This document shows positions 31,030 through 39,751 of a DNA stretch of 48,837 nt, piece by piece. The stretch is from Oscillospiraceae bacterium (GTDB taxonomy: Bacteria; Bacillota; Clostridia; Oscillospirales; Ruminococcaceae), in the NCBI GenBank assembly GCA_009784825.1, contig WQXO01000013.1:1-48837 (forward strand), given 5' to 3'. Within the stretch, counting starts at the first letter, position 1. Each line of letters opens with the position of its first letter. Under the pieces are notes generated by a model. The model made no database searches and was not told where the DNA came from. It saw only the letters and a program-made list of their open reading frames with translations. A program made the position numbers and the translations under genes.

Positions 31030-33030
31030 CTAACTAATATCCGCCACCTCTAAATACTGACTGCCGTACTCACTAATATAATCCTTCCTCCCCTGCAAAT
31101 TATCCCCCAGCAATAAATCAAACATCTCCTTAGTGCGTTCCATACAAGTCGGCGTAACCTTAATCAGCCGCCGTGTATCGGGGTTCATGGTAGTCAGGCT
31201 CATCATATCAGGCTCATTCTCACCCAACCCCTTCGACCGTTGAATGGTATATTTCTTCCCGTCCAATTTTTTCATAATCTTGGCTTTTTCCGCCTCGGTA
31301 TATGCGAAATAAGTATTGTCTTTCGTGTTAATCTCATACAAGGGCGACTCGGCAATATAAACCAGCCCCTCTTGAATAAGTGTCGGCGTAAGGCAATACA
31401 GCATGGTCAGAATAAGCGTGCGGATTTGATACCCGTCCACATCTGCGTCAGTGCAAATGACTACCTTGCTCCAGCGAAGATTATCAAGGTTAAAAGTCGA
31501 CAAATCCTTGTTAGACTTTGCACTAACCTCCACCCCGCACCCCAAAACCTTGATTATATCGGTGATAATCTCGTTTTTGAATATCTTGTCATACCCTGCT
31601 TTAAGGCAGTTGAGGATTTTCCCCCGAACGGGAATAACCGCTTGAAACTCAGCGTCCCGTGCCAACTTCACCGCCCCTAACGCCGAATCACCCTCCACAA
31701 TATAAAGCTCACGCTTCGACAAGTCCTTACTGCGGCAATCAACAAACTTTTGAACACGATTAGCAAGGTCAATGTTCCCCGCTAACTTCTTCTTGAGATT
31801 TAACCGGGTACGCTCCGCATTTTCACGACTTCGCTTATTTACGAGGATTTGCTCACAAATCCTCAAAGCCTCGTCCTTGTTTTCCAAGAAATACACTTCT
31901 AAATTATGCTTGAGCCATTCAGTCATAGCCTCATAGATAAACCGGTTATTGACAGCTTTCTTGGTCTGGTTTTCATAACTCGTCTGTGTCGAAAAGTTCG
32001 AGGATATAAACACAAGGCAATCCTCTATATCAACAAAGTTAATCTTATTTTCACCCTTGTTATACTTATTATTCTGCTTCATATAAGCGTCGATTTGGCT
32101 GACGAACGCCTGCCGCAACGCCTTATCGGGACTACCCCCGTATTCCAACCACGAGGAATTGTGATAATGCTCTATAAGGCGTGCATTATTACAAAAAGTG
32201 AACACCGCTTTCAGCTTTACTTTATACTCCGCCTTATCCTCACGGTCTTTACCTCTACGCTCCGCCTCCCACGACTGCGGAGTGGTGAACGTATTCCCAC
32301 CCGTCACTTCCTTTAAATAATCGTCAATGCCGTTCTTGTAACAGTAGGTTTTTTCATTAAACTCACCGTTCTCGTTTTCGTTTTCACTTCGATACAGGAA
32401 AGTCAACCCACCATTGACGATTGACTGCCGTCTCAGAACATCATCGAAATACTCGTCGGTGACAGCGATTTCGGTAAACACCTCGGTATCGGGCTTCCAT
32501 TTAATCCTCGTACCGGACTTGCCACCCGACTTAGACTTTATGAACCCCCGCTCGTCCTTTTCAAGAGTGACATTGAACCCCTTCTCGAAATTCAGCTTAT
32601 ACACCCAAGTGCCGTTGTCACTCTCAACCTCCATAAACTCCGAGGCATACTGTGTCGAGCATAACCCAAGCCCGTTCAAACCGAGTGCAAATGTATAATT
32701 CTCCCCCGAATTATTATCAAACTTACCGCCGGCGTATAAGGTACAAAACGCCAAATGCCAGTTATACTTGTCCTCGTTTTTGTTGAAGTCAATGGGAATT
32801 CCCCGCCCGTTGTCGGATATTTCAATAGAACAGTCGGCATAACGGGTAATGGTGATTAGCTTCCCATACCCCTCCCGTGCTTCATCTATAGAGTTCGATA
32901 AAATCTCGAAAATCGAATGCTGACACCCCTCCAGCCCGTCCGAGCCGAATATAACACCCGGGCGTTTACGGACACGGTCAGGGCCTTTTAAGGCTTGCAG
33001 CGAATGGTCGCCATAGTCTTTCTTTGACAT
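31030..33030 (-). CDS. parE: topoisomerase IV / gyrase-like subunit B (666 aa)
   Basis: The ATPase subunit of a type IIA topoisomerase. The GHKL ATP site has 'LSNSIDEAREGYG' and 'DNGRGIP', with GLNGLGLCS in place of the usual GLHGVGAS; a transducer domain follows. The TOPRIM domain has EGDSALGAVK and 'CTDADVDGYQIRTLILT'. It is shorter than gyrase B of E. coli but normal for Clostridia-type ParE. GGAG precedes the ATG; the promoter is at 33092-33064. Its partner subunit lies at 26303, separated by queT and the oxidoreductase. Confidence 0.9.
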   Translation of the reverse strand: MSKKDYGDHSLQALKGPDRVRKRPGVIFGSDGLEGCQHSIFEILSNSIDEAREGYGKLITITRYADCSIEISDNGRGIPIDFNKNEDKYNWHLAFCTLYAGGKFDNNSGENYTFALGLNGLGLCSTQYASEFMEVESDNGTWVYKLNFEKGFNVTLEKDERGFIKSKSGGKSGTRIKWKPDTEVFTEIAVTDEYFDDVLRRQSIVNGGLTFLYRSENENENGEFNEKTYCYKNGIDDYLKEVTGGNTFTTPQSWEAERRGKDREDKAEYKVKLKAVFTFCNNARLIEHYHNSSWLEYGGSPDKALRQAFVSQIDAYMKQNNKYNKGENKINFVDIEDCLVFISSNFSTQTSYENQTKKAVNNRFIYEAMTEWLKHNLEVYFLENKDEALRICEQILVNKRSRENAERTRLNLKKKLAGNIDLANRVQKFVDCRSKDLSKRELYIVEGDSALGAVKLARDAEFQAVIPVRGKILNCLKAGYDKIFKNEIITDIIKVLGCGVEVSAKSNKDLSTFNLDNLRWSKVVICTDADVDGYQIRTLILTMLYCLTPTLIQEGLVYIAESPLYEINTKDNTYFAYTEAEKAKIMKKLDGKKYTIQRSKGLGENEPDMMSLTTMNPDTRRLIKVTPTCMERTKEMFDLLLGDNLQGRKDYISEYGSQYLEVADIS

Positions 33031-33063
33031 AATGTCTCCTTTTTCAAAACGAATACGCCCATA

Positions 33064-33092
33064 AGTTTAACATAAATACAATATATTGTCAA
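33064..33092 (-). promoter_or_regulatory. parE promoter
   Basis: TTGACA (33092-33087), 17-base spacer, TAAACT (33069-33064), about 34 bases before the parE start. Confidence 0.72.
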
Positions 33093-33113
33093 CAAATTGT
33101 AATCGAATTGTAA

Positions 33114-33141
33114 TTGCTTTTTGAAAAAACTGTGTTATAAT
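33114..33141 (+). promoter_or_regulatory. promoter of the lipoprotein cluster
   Basis: TATAAT (33136-33141) with a weak -35 TTGCTT (33114-33119) at 16 bases, about 35 bases before the first lipoprotein start. Confidence 0.55.
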
Positions 33142-33175
33142 AATATAAAACAACACATCAAGGAAACATTACAAC

Positions 33176-34870
33176 ATGAAGAAAAAACTACTTACAATTA
33201 CTCTTGCGGTGGTTATGTTTATCGGCATAGTCGCCTGCAATCAATCCATTCCCGAAAACTGGCAGAACGACGGCGAACCCGGGAACCCCTACGAAACATA
33301 TGAAACCCGTGATTTCGTAATCCCCGATACCACGCCCGCTATGACAACTCAAGCTCCTGAACCTGAGCCGATTGAGCTAATAAACGAGGAAGCCGAAGAG
33401 CTGTTCAATATAATAATCGCAAACAAACACATATGGATGACCCCGGACACAACAGCAGCGTCCCTAATCGACCTTGACTTTGACGGAATTCCCGAATTTA
33501 TAGCGTATAATGTATTAAGAGATACATACCCAAACCCTGTTGAAATAGTTATTTACCGCTTTGATAATGACACATTGACCGAATTCGCAACGCTGATGAG
33601 CAATGTGCACACAGGGGTAGAAACAGCATACCGTCACATCTCCCTTTATACAGACGATTTCGGGAACAAAAGCTGGGCACTGCCTTATGAAATTGAACAC
33701 GGCGATATGAAGGAATTCCGTTTCGGTTTATTCGATTTTACAGACGGCACAGTAACCGAATTTGTTAAATTCTCCGCAACCTATCCTGCCGATTCAAATT
33801 ACTGGGGTGATTACACCGGTTTTTACATCGATGAAAAAGAGCTGTTCTTAACCGCAGAGGAAACCCGTGCCTCGCAGGAAGCGTATGCCCGCTATGAAAA
33901 AGAGCTTGAATGGTATGAGCGGGATAGCGATGATTACATGGAAAATTCCGCCAAGGAATTCCTTACCTACGGTTTAGACACAGAGGGATATATTTGGTTT
34001 CCGAGCGGCTACAACCCCTCGAACGAAGAATATTTTTCTTACGACGATACCTTTCCCCCCGATTTTGTATTTTATCGGCTTCAACCAAAATGGTACGGGC
34101 TTAAACGGCGGTTTGAGGTGGATTTAATCCCGACTTCATATAAGCTTAACGCAACGGAATACTATGTAACCGAACCGCGTTACAGACACTTCACGTTTTC
34201 GGTAAGCTCCGAGGGAGAAATCAATAATATGCTCACAACCCTTGTAAACGCCTATGTAACTAACGATACCGACTATTTTATTGACCCGGCGGCTTATTCC
34301 TTAGGAGCAAGAGCGAAACCCGTCATCTACCTCTACCCCGAGGAAGTCACCGACATAAATGTGAAAATGCTCTTCCCCAACGGTTACTTCACCTGCACCT
34401 ACCCTGACTACGGCGATGATTTCGGCAACGGGTGGACTGTCACCGCTTATCCCGACGGCACATTAATAAACCATGCCGACGGGCACGAATACTCGTATCT
34501 CTACTGGGAGGGGGAGGGTGATACCGAATGGGACTTCTCGGAGGGCTTCGTAGTCAGAGGTAAGGACACTGCAAAATTCCTGCAAGAAAAACTATCCTAC
34601 CTCGGAATGATTCCAAGGGAATATAACGAGTTCATTGTATACTGGTTGCCCCTCATGCAGAATAATGAATACAACCTAATTACTTTCCAGACCGATTTAT
34701 ACGAGAACAGTGCATTAATGTTCGTAACACCCACCCCCGACAGTATGTTACGAGTGTTCATGGCGTACAAACCGCTGGATAACTACATCGACATTCCCGA
34801 GCAAGAATTAGAACCGTTCGAGAGGCACGGCTTCGCAGTAATCGAATGGGGCGGCACCGAGGTCAATTGA
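33176..34870 (+). CDS. lipoprotein with KPVIYLYP/EWGG domain, paralogue 1 (564 aa)
   Basis: A secreted lipoprotein: MKKKLLTITLAVVMFIGIVAC lipobox at residue 21, then an Asp/Pro/Thr/Glu linker. The central domain shares a DLDFDGIPEF-like motif and RHISLYTD with paralogue 3. The C-terminal ~184-residue domain (from residue 381) begins AKPVIYLYPEEVTDI and ends 'GFAVIEWGGTEVN', with the strongly conserved 'EFIVYWLPLMQNNEYNLITF' between. I have seen this C-terminal domain as a conserved Clostridia feature but know no function. It is the first of three tandem paralogues. Its stop codon lies in an AT-rich repeat. Confidence 0.85.
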   Translation: MKKKLLTITLAVVMFIGIVACNQSIPENWQNDGEPGNPYETYETRDFVIPDTTPAMTTQAPEPEPIELINEEAEELFNIIIANKHIWMTPDTTAASLIDLDFDGIPEFIAYNVLRDTYPNPVEIVIYRFDNDTLTEFATLMSNVHTGVETAYRHISLYTDDFGNKSWALPYEIEHGDMKEFRFGLFDFTDGTVTEFVKFSATYPADSNYWGDYTGFYIDEKELFLTAEETRASQEAYARYEKELEWYERDSDDYMENSAKEFLTYGLDTEGYIWFPSGYNPSNEEYFSYDDTFPPDFVFYRLQPKWYGLKRRFEVDLIPTSYKLNATEYYVTEPRYRHFTFSVSSEGEINNMLTTLVNAYVTNDTDYFIDPAAYSLGARAKPVIYLYPEEVTDINVKMLFPNGYFTCTYPDYGDDFGNGWTVTAYPDGTLINHADGHEYSYLYWEGEGDTEWDFSEGFVVRGKDTAKFLQEKLSYLGMIPREYNEFIVYWLPLMQNNEYNLITFQTDLYENSALMFVTPTPDSMLRVFMAYKPLDNYIDIPEQELEPFERHGFAVIEWGGTEVN

Positions 34871-34896
34871 CAATGTACAATGTACAATTGACAATT
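34863..34896 (+). repeat. AATTGACAATGTACAATT-type repeat
   Basis: A short palindromic tandem repeat (TCAATTGACAATGTACAATG and further copies). It starts in the last codons of paralogue 1 and supplies its TGA. Similar copies follow the other two paralogues at 36767-36800 and 38590-38624. Confidence 0.85.
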
Positions 34897-34935
34897 CCTG
34901 CTCCGAAAAACCGTTTCTTACTTAATGCCTGCAAT

Positions 34936-35155
34936 TCCCCTCCGTGTGAGGGTAGGGGGCGATGCCCACATCGCCCCGTGCCCGTAGGGCGGGGTGGTTT
35001 TGGTACAGGCAGTGTTACGCAATTGTTTTCGTTTTAACCCTCTGTAGGGGCGAACTGTGTTCGCCCGCCACCCATACACCCGGGCGTCCCGTGTCCCCGT
35101 AGGGGCGGACGACCCTGTCCGCCCGATACCACAACCCTGTCCGCCCGACACAATT
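34936..35155. repeat. cluster of GC-rich palindromic repeats filling the intergenic gap
   Basis: The gap between paralogues 1 and 2 (34871-35181, ~310 bases) holds no gene but several small palindromes: GGCGATGCCCACATCGCC, GGGGCGAAC/GTTCGCCC, and GGGCGGACGACCCTGTCCGCCC (about 35102-35124), plus a second half copy CCCTGTCCGCCC at about 35134-35145. The last type recurs inside genes at 38744-38765 and 39876-39897. Confidence 0.8.
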
Positions 35156-35181
35156 GACAATTATTTTAAGGAGAAACCGAC

Positions 35182-36774
35182 ATGAAAAAGAAACTACTTA
35201 CAATTACTTTAGCGGTGGTTATGTTCATCGGCATAGTCGCCTGCAATCAATCTATTCCCGAAAATTGGCAAAACGACGACAATTCCGAACAGGATAATCC
35301 TTATGCCACATATGAAACCCGTGATTTCGTAGTCCCTGATACCACGCCCGCTGCGACAACTCCGCCTGAACCCCTTGAATTTATGAATGAACAAGCCGAG
35401 GAACTGTATGATATAATAATGGCGAACAAGCACGTATGGGAGAGGAGGGAAATGGTCAGCGGAACACTGATTGACCTCGATTTCTGCGGAACACCGGAGT
35501 TTATTTTAACACATAACGGTTATCAAGACAGCATGAGCGTGTTTAAAATCGACGGAGAAACCATGAGAGAAATAAAAACCTTTGAGCATCTCTATTATTC
35601 CGAAGAAGCATTTATTGAAACAAGGTCAATCATTCCTTACACAGACCAAAGCTGGCTTATCCCGTATTTGTATGACGGGGATTATCGTTTAAGTGCGTTT
35701 GACTTTACGAGTGACGAAATAAAAGAAACCGTTATGTTCAACAGTATCATTCACCCGAACTACGGCTTTGAGTTAGAGAATTACTACGGTTATCCTTTTC
35801 TGTATGCCGAATTTTATATAAACGGAGAGTTATACGAGGCTTCCCCCGAAAAAACCAAGCAGTTCTATGACGAGCTTTACGAACACTTAGTAGAGGGGGA
35901 AAAGCAAGCGGCTGAAAGTGAAATCTATGATGATATGGGTTGGTATTTACCGTGGGGCTGTGCAGGGTATTACCCCAATGCCACTCAGACAGAATGGGAA
36001 GAGTTAAAATCCGATTTCATGAACACCCTGTTAGCTGTCGAACCTGCATATAACCTGTTCCCAAATTTCGGTGAACTGTTTGTTTGGATATTTAACGATG
36101 AATTTTCGTGGAATAACCCAAAAAACATTTCACCATCATTGAACGAGTTGGTAAACGCTTACTACAGTGGTGACGACGATTATTTCAAAACCTATGATTT
36201 GTTTTACGATAACGGCGGTGCGGCATGTAAACCGGTTATATATCTGTATCCCGAAGATGTTACCGATATAAAGGTTCTTATATCGTTCCCGAACGGCGGG
36301 CACTTCACCGCAACATACCCCGACTACGGTAACGGCTGGAACGTCACTGCATACCCCGATGGCACATTAATTAACCACGCCGACGGTCACGAATACTCGT
36401 ATCTTTACTGGGCAGGCAAAGGTTATCCCATGTGGGAATTTAATGAGGGCTTCGTAGTCAAAGGTAAAGACACCGCAAAATTCCTGCAAGAAAAACTATC
36501 CTACCTCGGAATGATTCCAAAGGAATACAACGAATTCATTGTATACTGGTTGCCCCTCATGCAGAATAATGAATACAACCTAATCACATTCCAGACCGAT
36601 TTGTATGAGGAAAGTGCGTTAATGTTAGTGTCACCCACCCCCGACAGCATGTTACGAGTGTTCATGGCATATAAACCGCTTGATAACTACATCGACATTC
36701 CCGAACAAGAATTAGAACCCTTTGAACGTCACGGCTTCGCAGTAATCGAATGGGGCGGCACGACGGTCAATTGA
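35182..36774 (+). CDS. lipoprotein with KPVIYLYP/EWGG domain, paralogue 2 (530 aa)
   Basis: A lipoprotein with nearly the same first ~33 residues as paralogue 1 (MKKKLLTITLAVVMFIGIVAC, then NQSIPENWQND), pointing to duplication or gene conversion. The central domain differs (DLDFCGTPEFIL; many acidic and aromatic residues). The C-terminal domain starts at residue 350 (KPVIYLYPEDVTDI) and is very close to those of the other paralogues to 'EWGGTTVN'. GGAG precedes the ATG. The stop again falls in the AATTGACA repeat. Confidence 0.85.
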   Translation: MKKKLLTITLAVVMFIGIVACNQSIPENWQNDDNSEQDNPYATYETRDFVVPDTTPAATTPPEPLEFMNEQAEELYDIIMANKHVWERREMVSGTLIDLDFCGTPEFILTHNGYQDSMSVFKIDGETMREIKTFEHLYYSEEAFIETRSIIPYTDQSWLIPYLYDGDYRLSAFDFTSDEIKETVMFNSIIHPNYGFELENYYGYPFLYAEFYINGELYEASPEKTKQFYDELYEHLVEGEKQAAESEIYDDMGWYLPWGCAGYYPNATQTEWEELKSDFMNTLLAVEPAYNLFPNFGELFVWIFNDEFSWNNPKNISPSLNELVNAYYSGDDDYFKTYDLFYDNGGAACKPVIYLYPEDVTDIKVLISFPNGGHFTATYPDYGNGWNVTAYPDGTLINHADGHEYSYLYWAGKGYPMWEFNEGFVVKGKDTAKFLQEKLSYLGMIPKEYNEFIVYWLPLMQNNEYNLITFQTDLYEESALMLVSPTPDSMLRVFMAYKPLDNYIDIPEQELEPFERHGFAVIEWGGTTVN

Positions 36775-36800
36775 CAATGTACAATGTACAATTGACAATT
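36767..36800 (+). repeat. AATTGACAATGTACAATT-type repeat
   Basis: Same element as at 34863-34896; contains the stop codon of paralogue 2 and continues into the intergenic region. Confidence 0.85.
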
Positions 36801-36966
36801 AATCGCATATACATACATTATGCAGCTTTTATACATCATAATGTACCGTAAAAAGCGGTAATTTCACAAGAATTACCCACCCCCTTTAAATATAATTAAT
36901 AAATCGCACGCGCGCGAAAATCAGCAATATGAATAAATGCATAAAATTATTAAGGAGTAAAAAAAC

Positions 36967-38598
36967 ATGAAAAAGAAACTACTTGCGATTATTTTGGCAA
37001 TGGTTATGCTAATCGGCGTAGCCGCCTGCACTGCGACAATCCCAAACAACGATGACGACGATGAAACAAAGCGTCCCAAAACATCTGAAGAGGCGGACGG
37101 TGCAGACCCTCTTGACCTTGATGAAGCTTTTCAATCATTAGATTTGAACGAGATTATCATGTCAAACAAATCCGCATGGGAGCGAGATTTCACACTCGGC
37201 GGAACACTTCTCGACCTTGACTTCTGCGGAACTCCCGAATTCTTGGTGTTATACGGTGACGGCGACCGTGACTGGGTTCAGGGTCAATCGGTAGGCATCT
37301 ACAAAATCGAAAACAGCGGGTTAAATTTCTTAGCCGAAATAACAGCAAATGTCTTTACCGGTGCAGACACCCCCAACCGCCACATCTCGCTTTACACAGA
37401 CGGTTCAGGCAAGAAAAGCTGGGCAATCCCGTATCAGATTGTCAGCGGCAACACAACGGAATTCCGCTTCGGACTGTTTGACTTCACAGGAGGAAGTGTC
37501 ACCGAAACCGTGAAGTTCTCTTCGATAATGGTTGATGAAGAATGGGACAGCACAAAGTATTATGAAAACGGTCAGGAGTTCGCCCTAACCGATGAGGACA
37601 TTCGTCTTTACGCTGAAGCCTATGCAAGATACGAGATAGAGTTAGAGTGGTACGAGCGTGACCCCGATGACTATCTCGCTAATTCCGCACAAGAGTTCTA
37701 CAGCCCTTACGACGGTATGTTCGAGTCACAGGGGGTGAACCTTCCTCAAACTGCATGGATTTTCGACCCACATAATCCCCTCCACTCAAACGCCACAGAA
37801 AAATGGCATATCCAAAAATACCTTTTCGAGTTATCCTTAATCCCGACCTCGTATAAGCTCGACCCGAACAGATACTGGGATTACGACTGGGAAAACGATA
37901 TTGATAACGCCGGTCTGTATTGGTTCGAGATGAGTGCGGATGATGTTGACCTTTCTATAGCAATATTAATCGGGGCTTACACAACCAAAAACACCGATTA
38001 CCTTATGGACGAACACGCCTATTCCTTAGGAGCAATGGCGAAACCGGTAATATACCTTTACCCCGAGGAAGTCACCGATGTTAATGTACGGGTATACTTC
38101 CCCCATGGAGGGTTCTTCACCTGTACTTATCCGGAATACGGTTCGGCATTCGGTGACGGCTGGAACGTCACAGCCTACCCCAACGGCACGTTAATCAACC
38201 ACGCCGACAATCACGAATATTCGTATCTGTATTGGGAGGGTGAGGACAGAACCGAGTGGGACTTCTCTGAGGGTTTTGTAGTCAAAGGTAAAGACACCGC
38301 AAAATTCCTGCAAGAAAAACTTGCATATCTCGGAATGATTCCCCGTGAATATAACGAGTTCATAGTCTACTGGTTACCCCTCATGCAGAATAACGAATAC
38401 AACCTAATCACATTCCAGACCGATTTATACGAGGACAGTGCGTGGTTATTCATATCACCCGAACCCGACAGCATGCTGCGTGTGTTCATGGCGTATAAAC
38501 CGCTTGACGGGTATATCGACATTCCCGAACAGCAGTTACAGTCGTTCGAGAGAACCGGCTTCGCAGTAATCGAATGGGGCGGGGTGGAGGTCAATTGA
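36967..38598 (+). CDS. lipoprotein with KPVIYLYP/EWGG domain, paralogue 3 (543 aa)
   Basis: Lipobox signal MKKKLLAIILAMVMLIGVAAC, then an acidic linker (DDDDETKRPK). The central domain resembles paralogue 1 (RHISLYTDGSGKKSWAIPY; EFRFGLFDFTGGSVTE; 'YARYEIELEWYERDPDDY'). The C-terminal domain starts at residue 359 (KPVIYLYPEEVTDVNVRVYF) and ends 'EWGGVEVN'. No catalytic motif is recognised in any copy; conserved Trp, Tyr and Asp residues would suit a surface binding role. GGAG precedes the ATG. Confidence 0.85.
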   Translation: MKKKLLAIILAMVMLIGVAACTATIPNNDDDDETKRPKTSEEADGADPLDLDEAFQSLDLNEIIMSNKSAWERDFTLGGTLLDLDFCGTPEFLVLYGDGDRDWVQGQSVGIYKIENSGLNFLAEITANVFTGADTPNRHISLYTDGSGKKSWAIPYQIVSGNTTEFRFGLFDFTGGSVTETVKFSSIMVDEEWDSTKYYENGQEFALTDEDIRLYAEAYARYEIELEWYERDPDDYLANSAQEFYSPYDGMFESQGVNLPQTAWIFDPHNPLHSNATEKWHIQKYLFELSLIPTSYKLDPNRYWDYDWENDIDNAGLYWFEMSADDVDLSIAILIGAYTTKNTDYLMDEHAYSLGAMAKPVIYLYPEEVTDVNVRVYFPHGGFFTCTYPEYGSAFGDGWNVTAYPNGTLINHADNHEYSYLYWEGEDRTEWDFSEGFVVKGKDTAKFLQEKLAYLGMIPREYNEFIVYWLPLMQNNEYNLITFQTDLYEDSAWLFISPEPDSMLRVFMAYKPLDGYIDIPEQQLQSFERTGFAVIEWGGVEVN

Positions 38599-38624
38599 CA
38601 ATTGACAATGTACAATTGACAATT
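38590..38624 (+). repeat. AATTGACAATGTACAATT-type repeat
   Basis: Third copy of the element, again holding the stop codon of the preceding paralogue (GTC-AAT-TGA). Confidence 0.85.
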
Positions 38625-38643
38625 GTGCTAAGGAGAAAAAGCC

Positions 38644-39735
38644 ATGAAAAAAATAACAGCATTATTACTAATAACAATGTTTCTGCTTACATCATGTACT
38701 CAATCAATCCCCCAAAACTGGCAGGGCGACGATACAAGTGTAGGGGCGGACACCACTGTCCGCCCGACAACCCAAACCGAACCTGCTACCGAGCCTCCAA
38801 GCCAAGAGGAATGGTATGATTCATGGTTGCAACCGCTTGCCACAGACATAGCTCAAGCGTTTATAGAAAAAAATACTGAGTTTTTAAGCCAACGCTTTTG
38901 TGATGACAGCAAAAACGCATTCAATTTTATAAATGAGCTTGATTTTATTGAATTTGAGCAATTCGGGAAAGAGTACACCTACGGCACTTATATCATCAAC
39001 GGGGAAGAGGAGATTCATTTTGACGGAATTGCCTACTACTTCTATATAACCGTTGAAAACGGCACTGACGATATGTTTACTCTCGGCGGGCGTGAGTGGG
39101 AGCTGAGGCTTTTTGACGGGGAACATTCAAGAATTCAACAATTCTCCCCTAAAGGAAAAGAGATAAACAGATTGAATTCTGATTATGCAAGCATGTGTTA
39201 TTCATTTTCAAACGACCTATATCTTTTTGAGAGTATGAGCGACTTTAATCTGTTAAAGGAAAAAACCATCGAATTGCTGACCCCTGTATATTCAGGGAAC
39301 ATGTCCTTCGGCTCACAGGGTAATGTAGAATATGTGTATTATTACTGTCTTCTTTTCTGTATGGAACGCTTCAGACGACTGCAGGAAGACGACCAAGGCT
39401 TCAGAGGGTTCACCGTCGAGGAATTCATGGAATACGCCGAGTATACCTTCGGCATAACAAACATTGATGGCGATTTAATCCGCAGTATTATGCCGGGAGA
39501 AGAATTTTTTGTTATGGGGCATGGTTGGTGGTGGCATTATTCCGAATTGGTTTCGGAGGAAATCACTCAAACAGGTGCAGCAATCATAATAAATTATTAC
39601 GGTGATGCAGGATATTTATTCGTGGCAAAAACCATGAAATATAACTTAGAGTTCGGTGACAAAGGCGTAAAGCTCATCTCTGTAGAGTGTCTTTATTCAA
39701 ATGACGACTTAGTTTTATCAAGAGGTGCAATTTAA
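38644..39735 (+). CDS. lipoprotein of unknown function (363 aa)
   Basis: Signal MKKITALLLITMFLLTSC followed by TQSIPQNWQGDD, similar to the starts of paralogues 1 and 2, but the C-terminal KPVIYLYP/EWGG domain is absent. The linker residues VGADTTVRPTT are encoded by a GC-rich palindromic repeat (38740-38769). The rest is an acidic, aromatic-rich domain with no recognised family. GGAG precedes the ATG. The next gene begins 16 bases after the stop. Confidence 0.8.
   Translation: MKKITALLLITMFLLTSCTQSIPQNWQGDDTSVGADTTVRPTTQTEPATEPPSQEEWYDSWLQPLATDIAQAFIEKNTEFLSQRFCDDSKNAFNFINELDFIEFEQFGKEYTYGTYIINGEEEIHFDGIAYYFYITVENGTDDMFTLGGREWELRLFDGEHSRIQQFSPKGKEINRLNSDYASMCYSFSNDLYLFESMSDFNLLKEKTIELLTPVYSGNMSFGSQGNVEYVYYYCLLFCMERFRRLQEDDQGFRGFTVEEFMEYAEYTFGITNIDGDLIRSIMPGEEFFVMGHGWWWHYSELVSEEITQTGAAIIINYYGDAGYLFVAKTMKYNLEFGDKGVKLISVECLYSNDDLVLSRGAI
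38740..38769. repeat. GGGCGGACA/TGTCCGCCC palindrome within a gene
   Basis: A 9-bp stem (38744-38752 with 38757-38765) preceded by GTAG. It is translated in frame as VGADTTVRPTT. Near-identical to intergenic copies at 35098-35128. Confidence 0.9.
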
Positions 39736-39751
39736 ATTATATAAAGGATAT

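Noticed and set aside
36840-36866. TACCG/CGGTA hairpin as terminator after paralogue 2
   Set aside because: Only five base pairs and no T-run; too weak to call.
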